Source of the DNA: Bartonella sp. F02
GTDB lineage: Bacteria > Pseudomonadota > Alphaproteobacteria > Rhizobiales > Rhizobiaceae
Direction of reading: 5' to 3'
DNA length: 64,000 bases
NCBI RefSeq assembly: GCF_026929975.1
Contig: NZ_JANHOK010000004.1
Location: 62,001 to 126,000 of the forward strand
Shown here: one piece after another, positions 1 to 13,071 of the stretch
Layout of the letters: every line of letters begins with the position of its first letter
How positions within the stretch are numbered: the stretch's first letter is position 1
Position numbers and translations under genes: made by a program
The notes under the pieces: model-generated
What the model was told of the DNA's origin: nothing
What the model saw: the letters and a program-made list of their open reading frames with translations, nothing else
The model's database searches: none

Positions 1-1658
<1,658 letters not shown>

Positions 1659-1734
1659 CTATAATCATATAAATCTGCTCTCTTTGGCACAAAAAAGAAG
1701 CCAAATGAGCACCATTTTTGTATCATTTAATTCG

Positions 1735-3402
1735 TTACATTTTCGCTAAAAGCTTTTTGGCTGCTGCACGGGCTTCTTCAGTAATTTCTTCTCCAGCCAA
1801 CATGCGTGCAATTTCTTCTATGCGTTCGTGTTCCTCAATTTTATGAACAGCTGTAATAAACTGTCCTTTGTCAACACTTTCAATTTTTGAAATCAAAAAA
1901 TGAGTATGCGCTTTCGAAGCAACCTGAGGCGCATGGGTAACAGCAAATACTTGCACATTTTTTGATAAATGAAGCAGACGTTGCCCAATAGCAGCCGCAA
2001 CTGCTCCTCCAACACCTGTATCAATTTCATCAAAAATCAGTGTAGGCGCAGATCCACGATCTGCCAAAACAACTTTTAATGCCAATAAAAAACGTGATAA
2101 CTCACCACCAGAAGCAACACTCAATAGTGGTCCAGCCTGTGTTCCTGGATTTATTCGCACCCAATATTCAACACGATCGATACCATCTGGGCCGCGTTTT
2201 TCAATACTACTTTGTATTTCAACGATAAATTCTGCTTTTTCTAATTTTAATGCTGGTAACTCATTCATTACACTGGCAGATAGATGATGTGCGACTTCTT
2301 GACGTTTTTTAGAAAGCGACTGTGCTAACGTGTCATATTTCTTTTGTGCTTCTCGTGCTTCAGTTTCTAAATGCTGCAATGTCACTTGAGCCGTTTCAAA
2401 ATTAGAAAGTTCATTCGCCATTTTATCGCGTAATTGAGCTAATTCAGCTACAGTAACACGATATTTTCGTGCAAATCCCCGAAGAGAAAAAAGACGTTCT
2501 TCTATTTGTTCCAATTCACCAGTATCAAAATCTAACGCCTGCATAGCAACTTCAATCCCCTCCTGTGCTGTTGCAAGTGCATGCAATGCACTATCAATAG
2601 ATTGCACCACAGGCGTAATCAGCTCTTGCGCTTCAGGAATTTTTCGCTCTAAACGTCTCACTAAATTGGAAAGTACAGGAATTGGTGATTTTGAACCATT
2701 TAAAAGATCATTGGCTTCTTTAATGTCTATTGCTATTTTTTCTAATTTAAGCATATCCGCACGGCGATTGGATAGCACTTCTTCTTCATCAACTTTGAAA
2801 TCAAATTTATCAAGCTCTTCCACACTCGCACGAAGATAATCAGAATCACGCAGAGCATTTTCCACTTTAAGACGCTGTTGCTGTACACGTTCTTCTAATT
2901 CGTTCCATATCCGATAACACTCACGTAAATGCTCTGTTTCCTTTTCAAGCCCACCAAAAGCGTCTAATAATTGACGATGCGTCCCAATATCAACAAATGC
3001 ACGATCATCATGCTGTCCATGAATTTCAACTAACAAGCGACCAACATTGCGCATCAATGCAACACTCGCAACTTGATCATTAATGAAAACACGACTACGA
3101 CCATCTTTTGATTGGACACGTCTTAAGATAATATCACCTTCATCATCAAAACCACTTTCACGAAGTAGTTGACGTGCGGGATGTGCAAGAGGAACATCAA
3201 AAACAGCTGTCACCTGCCCACGTTCTGCACCATGGCGCACAAGCGAAGCATCACCTCGCCCGCCAAGAGCTAACGATAAAGAATCGAGCAGAATAGATTT
3301 TCCAGCACCCGTTTCTCCCGTTAAAATAGACAGCCCTTCTGCAAAGCGAACATCGAGCTTTTCGATCAAAACTATATCATGAATCGAAAGCTGCACCAGC
3401 AT
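1735..3402 (-). CDS. recN: DNA repair protein RecN
   Basis: RecN is an SMC-like ATPase that acts early in double-strand break repair. The 555-residue product has the normal family length. Walker A is GETGAGKS at about residues 29-36. A long central coiled coil (about 150-370) is rich in Glu, Lys and Leu. The ABC signature region (VASGGELSRFLLALK) and Walker B (LIFDEIDTGVGG) are near the C-terminus, followed by the switch histidine (VTHAPQVAS). The ATG lies 6 bp after the bamD stop, so the two are almost certainly co-transcribed. bamD-recN-ligA is an order seen in Rhizobiales. Confidence 0.96.
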   Translation of the reverse strand: MLVQLSIHDIVLIEKLDVRFAEGLSILTGETGAGKSILLDSLSLALGGRGDASLVRHGAERGQVTAVFDVPLAHPARQLLRESGFDDEGDIILRRVQSKDGRSRVFINDQVASVALMRNVGRLLVEIHGQHDDRAFVDIGTHRQLLDAFGGLEKETEHLRECYRIWNELEERVQQQRLKVENALRDSDYLRASVEELDKFDFKVDEEEVLSNRRADMLKLEKIAIDIKEANDLLNGSKSPIPVLSNLVRRLERKIPEAQELITPVVQSIDSALHALATAQEGIEVAMQALDFDTGELEQIEERLFSLRGFARKYRVTVAELAQLRDKMANELSNFETAQVTLQHLETEAREAQKKYDTLAQSLSKKRQEVAHHLSASVMNELPALKLEKAEFIVEIQSSIEKRGPDGIDRVEYWVRINPGTQAGPLLSVASGGELSRFLLALKVVLADRGSAPTLIFDEIDTGVGGAVAAAIGQRLLHLSKNVQVFAVTHAPQVASKAHTHFLISKIESVDKGQFITAVHKIEEHERIEEIARMLAGEEITEEARAAAKKLLAKM

Positions 3403-3408
3403 ATGAAA

Positions 3409-4299
3409 TTAACGCACTTTATTCTTGTTACCACTCAAAACATTTGAAATCCAAGAAGATTTATGCTCGTGCGGTAATATATTACTTTTTCGTAGCAAAT
3501 TATAAGCAAATTGATACCATTGACTTGTAGGATAACTACGCTTCAAAATAGCTGTAGCTGTTTGCGCTTCCATGATTAAACCAAGAGATAAATTAACTTC
3601 AGTCAAGCGATAAAGGGCTTCTTCAATTTGATGTGTATCGGAATATTCTTCAATGACCGTACGAAAACGTCTACTTGCAGCAAGATACTTTCGTCCTTTT
3701 TCATAATAACGACCAATCTGCATTTCTTTACCAGCCAATTGTTCTCGTGCCAAACGTATTTTAGCTTTCGCATCCTTAACATACTTAGATTGCGGATAAA
3801 GTTCTATTAAAAGCTGCATAGCAGCAATAGCTCGTTTAGTTTCTTGCTGATCACGCGTAACATCACGAATTTGGCTAAAAGAAGAAAGACCAATGATATA
3901 ATAAGCATAAGCAGTATCATCTGCTGAAGGATGCAGCGTCACATAGTGTTGTGCCATACTAATTGCATCATCATATTTACCTAATTTATAATTTACAAAA
4001 GCACCCATCACTAAAGATTTACGCCCCCACTCCGTATAAACATGCTGTTTCTCAATAACAGAAAACTTCTTCGACGCTTCCTCAAGTTTTCCTGCATTCA
4101 GATAAGCAACAGCTTGTTTATACAAAACATCTGGTGGATCTATTGTTAAAACATGCGCTGAAGGATTAATAGTATTATTCCCTTTATTGAAGCATCCTGA
4201 CAGTACAAGTACGCCCCCTCCCAAAAAACCAATTAATATTTTGCGTACAACGTTAGATTTCCTATGTGCTATATTGTTAGTATATATATTATTTATCAT
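3409..4299 (-). CDS. bamD: outer membrane assembly lipoprotein BamD (ComL)
   Basis: BamD is the essential lipoprotein partner of BamA in the machine that inserts beta-barrel proteins into the outer membrane. The N-terminus is a basic, hydrophobic lipoprotein signal ending in the lipobox LSGC. The mature part is a series of TPR-like helical repeats (YKQAVAYLNAGKLEEASKKF, and the DDAISMAQHYVTLHPSADD segment). I chose the ATG at 4299 because GGAGG lies 11 bases upstream; an in-frame ATG at 4347 would add 16 residues without a clear ribosome binding site. Product about 296 residues. It sits between lpxC (169 bp away) and recN (6 bp). Confidence 0.9.
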   Translation of the reverse strand: MINNIYTNNIAHRKSNVVRKILIGFLGGGVLVLSGCFNKGNNTINPSAHVLTIDPPDVLYKQAVAYLNAGKLEEASKKFSVIEKQHVYTEWGRKSLVMGAFVNYKLGKYDDAISMAQHYVTLHPSADDTAYAYYIIGLSSFSQIRDVTRDQQETKRAIAAMQLLIELYPQSKYVKDAKAKIRLAREQLAGKEMQIGRYYEKGRKYLAASRRFRTVIEEYSDTHQIEEALYRLTEVNLSLGLIMEAQTATAILKRSYPTSQWYQFAYNLLRKSNILPHEHKSSWISNVLSGNKNKVR

Positions 4300-4467
4300 A
4301 GTTTTTCTAACCTCCAGAAAATACCACCCTAGTAAAACACTCATCATAAGCGGTTTATACTCTTACACCCTCGGCCTCATAACCGAATTTATAAGCATCC
4401 CAAAAATCATTTGCCTCAACAACAAAATAGAATACAGCTATTTTTTTCAAATTTACTCTTATTTTAC

Positions 4468-5331
4468 CTATAAAGTGCTTTTTTCATAACATGATTCGTC
4501 AACCAAAACAGCTTTAACTAATTGCGAATTAAGTTTGTGGCCACCATAGTAAGAGCGAAATAAACCAATAAAAGGCGCTCCCAACAAAGCAGTATCACCA
4601 ATAGCATCAAGCATTTTATGCCGAACACACTCATCTTCAAAATAAAGTCCAGTTGGATTCATAACTTGATCATTAAGATCAAAAATTAAAGAATTTTCCA
4701 AAGAAGATCCTAATCCTTTTCCTAAAACTTGCAACTGCTCTAAATCTTTAAGAAACCCAAAGGTTCGTGCACGCGATAAATCATCCCTAAATTTCTGTGA
4801 TGTCAGATCAAAAATGAATTGTTGCTTTCCAATAGCAGGGGAAGAAAAATTGATTGTAACATCAAACTGACATCCATCGAATGGCAAAATTTCTGCGAAA
4901 CCATTCATTGTTTCAATACGCACTGGTTTTTTTATAATAAAATAGGTTCGTAATGCAGACTGTTGCATAACACCAACGTGTTCAAAACTCTGACAATATT
5001 GCCAAGAAGAACCATCTAAAATAGGAACCTCATTACTCGATACTTCAATAACAAGATTATCCAAATTATAAGCCGCAATTGCAGCCATCAAATGCTCAAT
5101 CGTCTCAACCCTTACATCTCCATGTCCGAGTGTTGTTGACAATGTAGTTTTTCCCGTTTGAAACGCATGTGCTAAAAATTTTTGTTCTTTAATACCTAAT
5201 CCACAACGTTTAAAAACAATACCATGCCCAATATCAGCCGGATATATTTTTACTACAGACCTTTCCCCACTATGAACTCCATATCCTTCAAATGTCACGA
5301 TATCTTTAAGTGTTGATTGATATTTGTTCAC
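4468..5331 (-). CDS. lpxC: UDP-3-O-acyl-N-acetylglucosamine deacetylase LpxC
   Basis: LpxC is the zinc-dependent deacetylase for the committed step of lipid A synthesis in the cytoplasm. The zinc-site motifs are visible: the ETIEHLMAAI helix with its histidine (near residue 80) and the HKMLDAIGD segment (near 235) with histidine and aspartate. The YNLDNLVIEV and VPILDGSSW blocks and a late GGHKLN motif are also typical. At 287 residues it is close to the family length of about 300. It follows ftsZ but an intrinsic terminator separates them, so it probably has its own promoter in the 190-bp gap. Confidence 0.95.
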   Translation of the reverse strand: MNKYQSTLKDIVTFEGYGVHSGERSVVKIYPADIGHGIVFKRCGLGIKEQKFLAHAFQTGKTTLSTTLGHGDVRVETIEHLMAAIAAYNLDNLVIEVSSNEVPILDGSSWQYCQSFEHVGVMQQSALRTYFIIKKPVRIETMNGFAEILPFDGCQFDVTINFSSPAIGKQQFIFDLTSQKFRDDLSRARTFGFLKDLEQLQVLGKGLGSSLENSLIFDLNDQVMNPTGLYFEDECVRHKMLDAIGDTALLGAPFIGLFRSYYGGHKLNSQLVKAVLVDESCYEKSTL

Positions 5332-5413
5332 TGAATTTATAACATCACTTTCCTATTTTTTTAATAATTTTTAGAGTATCCATAAAATTACTAAAAAATC
5401 ATCATACCATAAT

Positions 5414-5438
5414 AAACCCGCTTATTATAAGCGGGTTT
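5414..5438 (-). terminator. terminator hairpin after ftsZ
   Basis: A perfect 11-bp stem (AAACCCGCTTA paired with TAAGCGGGTTT) closes a 3-base loop, followed on the minus strand by TTTATTATG-type sequence. It lies 86 bp past the ftsZ stop and 83 bp before the lpxC start. It probably ends the dcw transcript and isolates lpxC. Confidence 0.75.
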
Positions 5439-5523
5439 ATAAAGAACAACAAAAAAATTATACAAGTTTCACACAATTTTCTGTCATAAAAACTTTTACT
5501 TTACGAAAAAATCTTTCTATTCA

Positions 5524-7281
5524 TTAATGTGCTTGACGCCGTAAAAATGCAGGTATTTCCAACTGCTCTTCTTCACCAATAAAAGCCTGTTGATCTCGTG
5601 ATACACGTGACTGTACATCCGAAGAACGACGAGGAGCATAAACAAGAGAATCCTGAGATAAAGCCTGAGAACTTTTATTAGAGACATAAGGCTCTCTACT
5701 CTGAACAGGCTTTACCGCAGGTTCTAAACGAGCTTCTGGTTCAACCTCTTCACGATAGATTAAACTTTGTTTCAAACGCTGCCAAAGATTACGAGGTCCC
5801 TGATCAGCAGTAGAAGATCCTCTATTTTCAACATGAGAAACGGAAGGAAAATCTTTTAACTCAGGCATACGCATCGAAACTGAACGTGGCTGCGCTTGTA
5901 CTCTCTTTTCTTTATGTTCAACAACTTCAGTTGCTTCATCAGAAATGCGCACTGCCGCTTCCATATCCATAGCTATAGCTGTAGATTGTTGAGCAATACG
6001 ACCAACCTGCATACGCTGCGTATTGTATACTTGTCCCTGTGAAACATTTTGCTCATAAAGATTAGGATTCACGCTTCGTGTAGAGATTGCATCTGTAGGC
6101 TGCACAAAAATTTTACTTTTTGGACGAAACTGCTCTTCAAGAGATTGATTTCCACCAACTTCAAATGTCTCCATCGTCTCTGTCGCTGTCTCAGAACGTG
6201 ATGATGGCGTTTGTTGAATCTGAGATGAAGACTGTGATGAATTATTTTCACTTTTTCGCAATGGAGCCGTAGGTTTTTGAAGTTTAGGATTAGAAGGTTG
6301 AACAATGTCACTTCCTTCACGATCAATTCCCGTTGCAACAACCGACACCCGAATAACGCCTTCAAGCGATTCATCATCAATAGCACCAAAGATAACATTC
6401 GCATCAGAATCAACTTCTTCACGAATACGATTAGCAGCCTCATCCACTTCAAATAAAGTCATATCACGACCCCCAGTAATGGAAATCAAAAGACCGCGAG
6501 CACCACGCATAGAGGTATCATCTAACAACGGGTTAGCAATCGCAGCTTCAGCTGCAGCCAAAGCACGCCCTTCTCCAGATGCCTCACCTGTTCCCATCAT
6601 CGCACGACCCATTTCATGCATAACAGAGCGAACATCAGCAAAATCAAGGTTAATAAGCCCCTCTTTTATCATCAAATCCGTAATAGAAGCGACACCAGAA
6701 TACAAAACCTGATCAGCCATAGCAAAAGCGTCTGCAAATGTTGTTTTTTCATTCGCAATACGAAAAAGATTCTGATTAGGAATCACAATCAACGTATCAA
6801 CAGATTTTTGCAATTCTTCTATACCAGCTTCCGCCGTTTTCATACGGCGCGCACCTTCAAATTGAAACGGTTTTGTTACAACACCAACGGTCAAAATACC
6901 TTTTTCACGCGCTGCCCGAGCGACAACAGGCGCTGCTCCTGTTCCAGTACCTCCGCCCATACCAGCAGTAATAAAAACCATATGAGAATCCGCAAGATGA
7001 TCAATAATCTCATCGATACATTCTTCTGCAGCAGCTTGCCCAACTTCCGGCAAAGCGCCAGCACCCAAACCTTCTGTAACGGCTGCACCAAGCTGAATAA
7101 CACGTTCAGCCTTTGACATAGCTAAAGCTTGTGCATCCGTATTGGCAACGACAAAATCAACCCCTTGAAGAGCTGCATTAATCATATTATTTACGGCATT
7201 CCCACCACCACCTCCAACACCAAAAACGGTAATACGTGGTTTCAATTCCGCGATATCTGGCCGATGCAGATTAATCGTCAT
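5524..7281 (-). CDS. ftsZ: cell division protein FtsZ
   Basis: FtsZ is the tubulin-like GTPase that forms the division ring. The GTP-binding core covers about residues 10-320 with the tubulin signature [13 protein letters not shown] and the T7 loop NLDFADV. A long linker of about 250 residues, rich in Ser, Gln, Arg and Glu, follows, then the conserved C-terminal peptide EIPAFLRRQ that binds FtsA and other partners. Total about 585 residues, much longer than E. coli FtsZ (383) but normal for Rhizobiales. The start at 7281 ([10 protein letters not shown]) has AGAAGGA upstream; an in-frame ATG at 7305 would add eight residues. It lies 67 bp after ftsA. Confidence 0.97.
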   Translation of the reverse strand: MTINLHRPDIAELKPRITVFGVGGGGGNAVNNMINAALQGVDFVVANTDAQALAMSKAERVIQLGAAVTEGLGAGALPEVGQAAAEECIDEIIDHLADSHMVFITAGMGGGTGTGAAPVVARAAREKGILTVGVVTKPFQFEGARRMKTAEAGIEELQKSVDTLIVIPNQNLFRIANEKTTFADAFAMADQVLYSGVASITDLMIKEGLINLDFADVRSVMHEMGRAMMGTGEASGEGRALAAAEAAIANPLLDDTSMRGARGLLISITGGRDMTLFEVDEAANRIREEVDSDANVIFGAIDDESLEGVIRVSVVATGIDREGSDIVQPSNPKLQKPTAPLRKSENNSSQSSSQIQQTPSSRSETATETMETFEVGGNQSLEEQFRPKSKIFVQPTDAISTRSVNPNLYEQNVSQGQVYNTQRMQVGRIAQQSTAIAMDMEAAVRISDEATEVVEHKEKRVQAQPRSVSMRMPELKDFPSVSHVENRGSSTADQGPRNLWQRLKQSLIYREEVEPEARLEPAVKPVQSREPYVSNKSSQALSQDSLVYAPRRSSDVQSRVSRDQQAFIGEEEQLEIPAFLRRQAH

Positions 7282-7348
7282 TTTCTTTTCCTTCTCATAA
7301 GACATCGCAAGCCAAGCGATGAAATTTAACTTACTTTAACAGACTTAC

Positions 7349-8650
7349 TTAAAAACTCTCACGCAACCATTGACCAACACGCTGAAGATATCCACTCGTG
7401 CCTGTCGATAAATGTTTCACTGCAGCTTGCACTGTTTTTTCTTCAAACCCCACCAATTGCGGATAAACCAACAATCCAACAGCAGATGAAAATGCCGCCC
7501 CTTTTGCAAGAGAAGGAAGCCTAGAGACACCTAAAGGCCGTCCTATACGAACATTTCTTCCCAATATTGTACGTGCCATCTCAGGCAAACCAGTTAACTG
7601 ACTTGCTCCCCCTGTCAAAACAACACGCTTCCCAATAATATGACCAAAACCAGAACGATTTAAACAATCACGTAACATTTCTAATATTTCTTCAACACGC
7701 GCACGAATAATACGACCAAGAACAGCCCGAGGATACTGAATTTCATGATACTCACTTCCAATTTCCGCCACATTAATCATACGTCGATCATCAGCACTCT
7801 CCAGAAACGTCGAACCATACATAACTTTTAAGCGTTCCGCTTCTTCAATAGACATAGAGAATCCACGCGCAACATCAAGAGTCACATGATGTCCACCAAC
7901 TGCAAGTGTATTCGCGTGAACAAATTTTCCTTCAGCAAATACCGAAAATGTGGTTGTACCACCACCAAAATCAATGCATGCAGCTCCTAAATGCGCTTCA
8001 TCACCAATTAAAACAGCAAGACCACTAGCAAAAGGTGTCGAAACCATTGCCTCAACGCTTAAATGTGCCCGATTAATGCATACTTCTAAATTACGCAAAG
8101 ATGCGGTTTCCGCTGTTACAACATGCACATCAACACCAAATAATTCTCCAACCATTCCAACGGGATCAGAAATTCCTTTATCCCCATCCAATGTATAAGA
8201 CACTGGAATTGAATGCATAATATGGCGTTCAGCATCAAAAGTTTGACGAGAAACATCTGCTAATGCTCTACGCATATCGCGCGGAGTTACTTCACGCCCT
8301 CCCAAGCGTACTGTTCCTTTCACAAAAGTACTTTGCAACCGGCTCGAAGAAAAATTCACAATCACCGAATCCACAATCAAACCAGCCATTTTTTCTGCTG
8401 CATCAACAGCCAAACGTATTGACTGTTCCACAGCAAACATATCCATTACAACCCCAGACTTAATCCCTCGTGAACGCTGGACACCAAAACCTAAAATCTC
8501 TACAGAATGCGTGCGACCGTGCAAATATTGCGTATATTCTAAAGGACGCAAACAAGCAATAAGACAAACAATCTTACTTGACCCAACATCAAGAACTGTC
8601 AGAAAACGCGCCTTACGCCCCCCTCCATGATGTGATCTCAGTAACATCAT
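7349..8650 (-). CDS. ftsA: cell division protein FtsA
   Basis: FtsA is the actin-like ATPase that tethers FtsZ to the membrane and recruits later divisome proteins. The 433-residue product has the actin-fold signatures: phosphate 1 LTVLDVGSSKI near residue 18, phosphate 2 ACIDFGGGTTTFSVF in the middle, and the adenosine motif VVLTGGASQLTG near 345. The C-terminal amphipathic segment (SGYLQRVGQWLRESF) fits the membrane-targeting sequence. The start overlaps the end of ftsQ by four bases (8647-8650), which suggests translational coupling. Confidence 0.96.
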   Translation of the reverse strand: MMLLRSHHGGGRKARFLTVLDVGSSKIVCLIACLRPLEYTQYLHGRTHSVEILGFGVQRSRGIKSGVVMDMFAVEQSIRLAVDAAEKMAGLIVDSVIVNFSSSRLQSTFVKGTVRLGGREVTPRDMRRALADVSRQTFDAERHIMHSIPVSYTLDGDKGISDPVGMVGELFGVDVHVVTAETASLRNLEVCINRAHLSVEAMVSTPFASGLAVLIGDEAHLGAACIDFGGGTTTFSVFAEGKFVHANTLAVGGHHVTLDVARGFSMSIEEAERLKVMYGSTFLESADDRRMINVAEIGSEYHEIQYPRAVLGRIIRARVEEILEMLRDCLNRSGFGHIIGKRVVLTGGASQLTGLPEMARTILGRNVRIGRPLGVSRLPSLAKGAAFSSAVGLLVYPQLVGFEEKTVQAAVKHLSTGTSGYLQRVGQWLRESF

Positions 8651-9555
8651 AAACTCCCTGCCTTTAATTTCTTTAAGATACGTTCTTCCTCTTTGACATT
8701 AGCATAATAACGCGCTAATTCCTCATCAGATAAAGCAACAGTCATGCGATCAGAAAGACGCAAATCAATACTTAAAATATTACGAGACAAAAGATCTTCT
8801 ATTACTCCTCGCTCAATAAGAGAAGCAAGTCTTTCAATAGCTTTCTTCTCGGGCAACATAATCTGCATTCCATTATCTAAGAAAATATCCCAACGCCGAT
8901 CACCTACACGCACATAAGAACGAATCCGAGTATGCAAGTGCGGATACGCAGAAAGTGCTTGTATAAAAAATTGAGCTTCCTTTTGCGCACCAGAACCAAC
9001 CACAAGAGGCAACCCAGAAACCAAATCTGCTTGGAATGGAACAATGACATACCCTGTGCGATCAATAATATCCACCATACCATTATGTTGCCAAATCGCA
9101 TAAGGTTCACGTTCAATCATAGCAATTTTTATCTGATTAGGATAAATTTTTTGAACAACAGCCGATTGTATCCAAGGTTGCTGTTCCAAAATAGAACGTG
9201 CTTTATCAACGTCAAAATCAACAATTGATAACTGAGCATTCAGCCCCAAAACTGTCAAAACATCTTTCTTCGCAGTACGTTTATTGCCACTCATATAAAC
9301 ATCCGTAATCATAAGACCGACACTAGATGTTGTAGTTTTCACAACATTCTTCATACGCCCACTCGATGAAATTCCATAAAGCGCAGAAAGAAAGAAAAAA
9401 AGCAAAACAGCAAAAGAACCAAAATGGCGCGGAACATAATTATCTAACAAAGCGAACTGGAGAACAAACCCTGAAAAGCGACGATAAAAACGCGGCAAAA
9501 ATGCTCCTGAGCACACCGCTAAAGTATCTACCTTCTCAACACTCAACGCATACAT
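8647..9555 (-). CDS. ftsQ: cell division protein FtsQ
   Basis: FtsQ is a bitopic inner-membrane protein that links FtsA/FtsZ to the septal synthases. It has a short cytoplasmic N-terminus, one membrane segment ([17 protein letters not shown], about residues 45-62), a POTRA domain (starting near [18 protein letters not shown]), and the FtsQ beta domain. The ATG at 9555 (MYALSVEK) is preceded by GGAGG with seven bases between. The track-length alternative at 9576 would extend seven residues into ddlB. The chosen start already overlaps the ddlB end by 13 bases. About 302 residues. Confidence 0.93.
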   Translation of the reverse strand: MYALSVEKVDTLAVCSGAFLPRFYRRFSGFVLQFALLDNYVPRHFGSFAVLLFFFLSALYGISSSGRMKNVVKTTTSSVGLMITDVYMSGNKRTAKKDVLTVLGLNAQLSIVDFDVDKARSILEQQPWIQSAVVQKIYPNQIKIAMIEREPYAIWQHNGMVDIIDRTGYVIVPFQADLVSGLPLVVGSGAQKEAQFFIQALSAYPHLHTRIRSYVRVGDRRWDIFLDNGMQIMLPEKKAIERLASLIERGVIEDLLSRNILSIDLRLSDRMTVALSDEELARYYANVKEEERILKKLKAGSL

Positions 9556-10463
9556 GACGCGTCCTCCACCATCCACTTAACAAGATCACCGTAAGTACGG
9601 CCACTTACTTTTGCAATATCAGGGACAAGAGAAGTTGGCGTCATACCAGGCTGCGTATTAATTTCAAGCCAAACCAGCTCTCCTGTTTCCTCATCAAAAC
9701 GAAAATCAGAACGACTAACACCTCGACAACCAATAGCCTGATGCGCCGTTAAAGACATTCTTTGCACCTTTTGGTAAATATTTGGTGAAAGTTGAGCAGG
9801 GCAAATATGAAGAGATCCACCAAACTTGTATTTCGAGTCATGATCATAAAACCGAAAATGTTTATCCGGCATAATTTCACAAACATCTAAAACTTCATCA
9901 CCCAAAACAGCACAAGTAAGCTCACGCCCTCCAATATATTTTTCAACAATCACCTCATCTTCATACCCCCACTGTGCACTCACAATACTTTGTGGAGGCA
10001 AAACTTCACCACTCCTCACAATCACAACACCAAAACTCGACCCTTCACGCACGGGTTTAATCACATAAGGCGGCTCCATTGGATGCTCTAATTCTATAGC
10101 AAAACGATTCATCACACGAGAAGGAGCAACTGTAACACCAGCGCTCTCCGCAACAATTTTTGCACGCCCTTTATCCATTGCTAACGCCGATGCCATAACA
10201 CCAGAATGCGTATAAGGTATTTTCAAATATTCAAGAATCCCTTGGATACATCCATCCTCACCAAACGTTCCATGCAGTGCATTCAAAGCAACATCTGGCT
10301 GCATTTCTTCCAAAACAGAAGCAATCCGGCCATCAACATCAACACGACTTACACGATATCCTTGCTTCTCAAGAATATCAGCACACCCCTCACCAGAAGA
10401 TAAACTAATAGAGCGCTCAGATGAAAACCCGCCCATCAGCACAGCAATATGCTTATCCTCCAT
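9543..10463 (-). CDS. ddlB: D-alanine--D-alanine ligase
   Basis: This ATP-grasp enzyme joins two D-alanines to make the dipeptide that MurF adds to the precursor. Visible are the N-terminal [17 protein letters not shown] motif, the central lid [18 protein letters not shown], and the C-terminal catalytic and metal-binding region [17 protein letters not shown]. Length 306 residues, as expected. It lies 233 bp after murB, the largest gap inside the cluster, so an internal promoter is possible there. Which Ddl isoform it is cannot be told from sequence alone; the name ddlB follows its dcw position. Confidence 0.95.
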   Translation of the reverse strand: MEDKHIAVLMGGFSSERSISLSSGEGCADILEKQGYRVSRVDVDGRIASVLEEMQPDVALNALHGTFGEDGCIQGILEYLKIPYTHSGVMASALAMDKGRAKIVAESAGVTVAPSRVMNRFAIELEHPMEPPYVIKPVREGSSFGVVIVRSGEVLPPQSIVSAQWGYEDEVIVEKYIGGRELTCAVLGDEVLDVCEIMPDKHFRFYDHDSKYKFGGSLHICPAQLSPNIYQKVQRMSLTAHQAIGCRGVSRSDFRFDEETGELVWLEINTQPGMTPTSLVPDIAKVSGRTYGDLVKWMVEDASCMR

Positions 10464-10696
10464 AACATTATCCCTCTTTACACACTAGATATAGATTTCT
10501 AAAAATCGTAAACACTACACATAGGAAAAAGTATGATTTATCCTTGCGAATCAATCATCTAGCATTTGCTCTAATGAATCAGAATCACACGCATGAAGCA
10601 AGAGCTTCTCTGTTAATTTGTTGATTTTTAATGTATTTTTTTATTATCTCTTTGAAATGACTCATTTTTTAGAGACATAAAAATAAATTGATGAAA

Positions 10697-11668
10697 TTAT
10701 TCAAAAAAAGAAACAATACGCCCTAGTTCAAATTGACCAACACGCTGTATTTCCCACTGTAGCGAATGAGCCGAATGTGAAAAAACGCGAGCGCGAACTG
10801 TCTCTCCCAATGTTTCAAGATCATAACCTGTCGCTTGCCCCGTATTAATCATAAAATTACAGTGCATTTCACTCATTTGCGCATCACCAACTCGTAAACC
10901 ACGGCACCCTGCTTCATCAATAACGCGCCATGCAGATATCCCTTCAGGATTACGAAAAGTTGATCCGCCTGTTTTTTCGCGAATAGGTTGCACTGTTTCC
11001 CGATGATGTACAACCTCATCCATTGCAGCACGAATTTTATCTTTATCTCCTAGCTCTCCTTCTAATAAAGCAGCCGTAAAAATAAGATTTTCAGAAACAT
11101 CACAATGACGATAAGAATAATGCATATCTTCCAAACTCAAAACATGATGCTGTCCTTGACGATCAAGGGCATAGACCTCAACAACGCGCGCAGCTGTTTC
11201 AAGGCCATTAGCCCCAGCATTCATTCTTAAAGCTCCCCCGAAAGATCCAGGAATACCATAATAAAAATGGAACCCAGAAATTCCAGCATTTAAAGCTGCT
11301 GTTGCTAAATGCTTATCGGGCACACCCGCACCAACTAAAAAACGCGTTGAAGAAATTTGTTGAATCTTTCTAAAATTTTTCTCTGAAAGACGAATAACAA
11401 CACCAGGAATCCCTCCATCACGCACCAAAAGATTAGAGCCAATCCCTACAATGGTTACTGGAACAGATTTAGGAAGCACTTGAAGAAATAAAGCTAGATC
11501 AGTTTCGTCAGCAGGTTGATAAAAAAGTTCAGCCAATCCACCCGCACGAAACCACGTCACCTTACGAATATCAACATTGGGCGTTAATTTCCCTTTTATA
11601 TCACTTAATACTGGACGCAATTGAGCTAAAAGCGCTTCACCATCAATGGGCTGAAAATCCATCATCAC
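10697..11668 (-). CDS. murB: UDP-N-acetylenolpyruvoylglucosamine reductase MurB
   Basis: MurB is the FAD/NADPH enzyme that reduces UDP-GlcNAc-enolpyruvate to UDP-MurNAc. The FAD-binding motifs [13 protein letters not shown] and [18 protein letters not shown] are present. The catalytic serine sits in [12 protein letters not shown], and a late [12 protein letters not shown] motif is typical. At 323 residues it looks like the shorter type II MurB found in many Alphaproteobacteria. The start overlaps the murC stop by four bases. Two further in-frame ATGs follow directly (MMMDFQ), so the start may be off by one or two codons. Confidence 0.95.
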   Translation of the reverse strand: MMMDFQPIDGEALLAQLRPVLSDIKGKLTPNVDIRKVTWFRAGGLAELFYQPADETDLALFLQVLPKSVPVTIVGIGSNLLVRDGGIPGVVIRLSEKNFRKIQQISSTRFLVGAGVPDKHLATAALNAGISGFHFYYGIPGSFGGALRMNAGANGLETAARVVEVYALDRQGQHHVLSLEDMHYSYRHCDVSENLIFTAALLEGELGDKDKIRAAMDEVVHHRETVQPIREKTGGSTFRNPEGISAWRVIDEAGCRGLRVGDAQMSEMHCNFMINTGQATGYDLETLGETVRARVFSHSAHSLQWEIQRVGQFELGRIVSFFE

Positions 11669-13071
11669 GATCTCAATCCTGCTAATTGATTTGGAAAATC
11701 ATAAGCCCATTGTGTAATATTACCCGCACCAAGAAAAACCACATAATCTCCAGACTGAGCAAATTCAGCCACAACAGAAACAGCATCCTCTAAAGATTGA
11801 ATCAAACGCACATCACGATGACCAGCCATTTGAATATGCTCTACTAAATCTTCAGAACCGAAACCAACAATAGGCTCTTCACCAGCTGCATAAACTGGTG
11901 CAATCATCACTATATTAGCATCATTAAAGCAAGTAACAAAATCATCAAACAAATGATGTAAACGCGAATAACGGTGCGGTTGCACAACAGCAATAACACG
12001 CCCTTTTGTACTTTCTCGAGCCGCACATAAAACAGCTTTTATTTCAGCTGGATGATGTCCATAATCATCAAATATTTCAACACCACGCCAACTCCCCACT
12101 TGTGTAAAACGACGTTTAACCCCTCCAAACTCTGCTAATCCTTTTCGAATAAACTCATTTGAAATTCCAAGCTCATGAGCAACGGCAATTGCTGCAGTTG
12201 CATTAGAAACATTGTGTTGTCCTGACATTGGTAAAACTAAATCTTTAAGTTCAGTTTCGAGACCTGTTTTGCGTGAGCGAATGAGAATATCAAAATGTGT
12301 TTTCTGACCTTCCATAACAAGATTAAGAAAACGGATATCAGCTTGTGGATTTGATCCATAAGTAATCACACGACGTTCATCAATCCGACTAGCCAGTGCC
12401 TGCACCTCTGGATGATCAAGACATATAACGGAAAATCCATAGAAAGGGACATTCTTGACAAATTGTTGAAAAGCCTCACGAACAGCATCAAAACTACCAT
12501 AATGATCTAAATGCTCAGCATCTATATTCGTAACCACAGCAATATCAGCAGGCAATTTTAAAAATGTACCATCACTTTCGTCAGCTTCAACGATCATCCA
12601 ATCACCGTTCCCTACACGGGCATTGGTTCCATATGCATTGATAATGCCTCCGTTAATAACAATTGGATCAAAATGGCCAGTATCTAAAAGCGCTGCAACC
12701 ATTGATGTTGTCGTTGTTTTTCCATGCGTTCCACCTATAGCGATTGCACGACGAAAGCGCATCAATTCAGCAAGCATTTCCGCTCGCCTCACAACCGGTA
12801 AATTTTTTTCCTTAGCAGCAATATATTCAGGATTTGTTTTCTTTATAGCAGTAGAAATCACAACAACTTCTGCGGCTCCTAAATGATCAGGATGATGCCC
12901 TATATAGACTTTAATCCCTTTATTCCGTAAACGCTCAACATTTATGCTATCCGATTGATCAGATCCTTGAACTTCATACCCAAGATTATGTAAAACCTCA
13001 GCAATTCCACTCATTCCAATACCGCCGATCCCCACAAAATGAATAAGGCCAATATTAAGCGGCATTTTCAT
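11665..13071 (-). CDS. murC: UDP-N-acetylmuramate--L-alanine ligase MurC
   Basis: MurC adds L-alanine to UDP-MurNAc, the first amino acid of the stem peptide. The Rossmann-type UDP-binding motif [17 protein letters not shown] is at the N-terminus, the ATP loop [14 protein letters not shown] near residue 110, and [10 protein letters not shown] in the C-terminal domain. I chose the start at 13071 (MKMPLNIG) because GGGAG lies seven bases upstream; the upstream frame to 13113 lies wholly inside murG. The chosen start overlaps the murG end by 17 bases. About 468 residues. Confidence 0.95.
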   Translation of the reverse strand: MKMPLNIGLIHFVGIGGIGMSGIAEVLHNLGYEVQGSDQSDSINVERLRNKGIKVYIGHHPDHLGAAEVVVISTAIKKTNPEYIAAKEKNLPVVRRAEMLAELMRFRRAIAIGGTHGKTTTTSMVAALLDTGHFDPIVINGGIINAYGTNARVGNGDWMIVEADESDGTFLKLPADIAVVTNIDAEHLDHYGSFDAVREAFQQFVKNVPFYGFSVICLDHPEVQALASRIDERRVITYGSNPQADIRFLNLVMEGQKTHFDILIRSRKTGLETELKDLVLPMSGQHNVSNATAAIAVAHELGISNEFIRKGLAEFGGVKRRFTQVGSWRGVEIFDDYGHHPAEIKAVLCAARESTKGRVIAVVQPHRYSRLHHLFDDFVTCFNDANIVMIAPVYAAGEEPIVGFGSEDLVEHIQMAGHRDVRLIQSLEDAVSVVAEFAQSGDYVVFLGAGNITQWAYDFPNQLAGLRS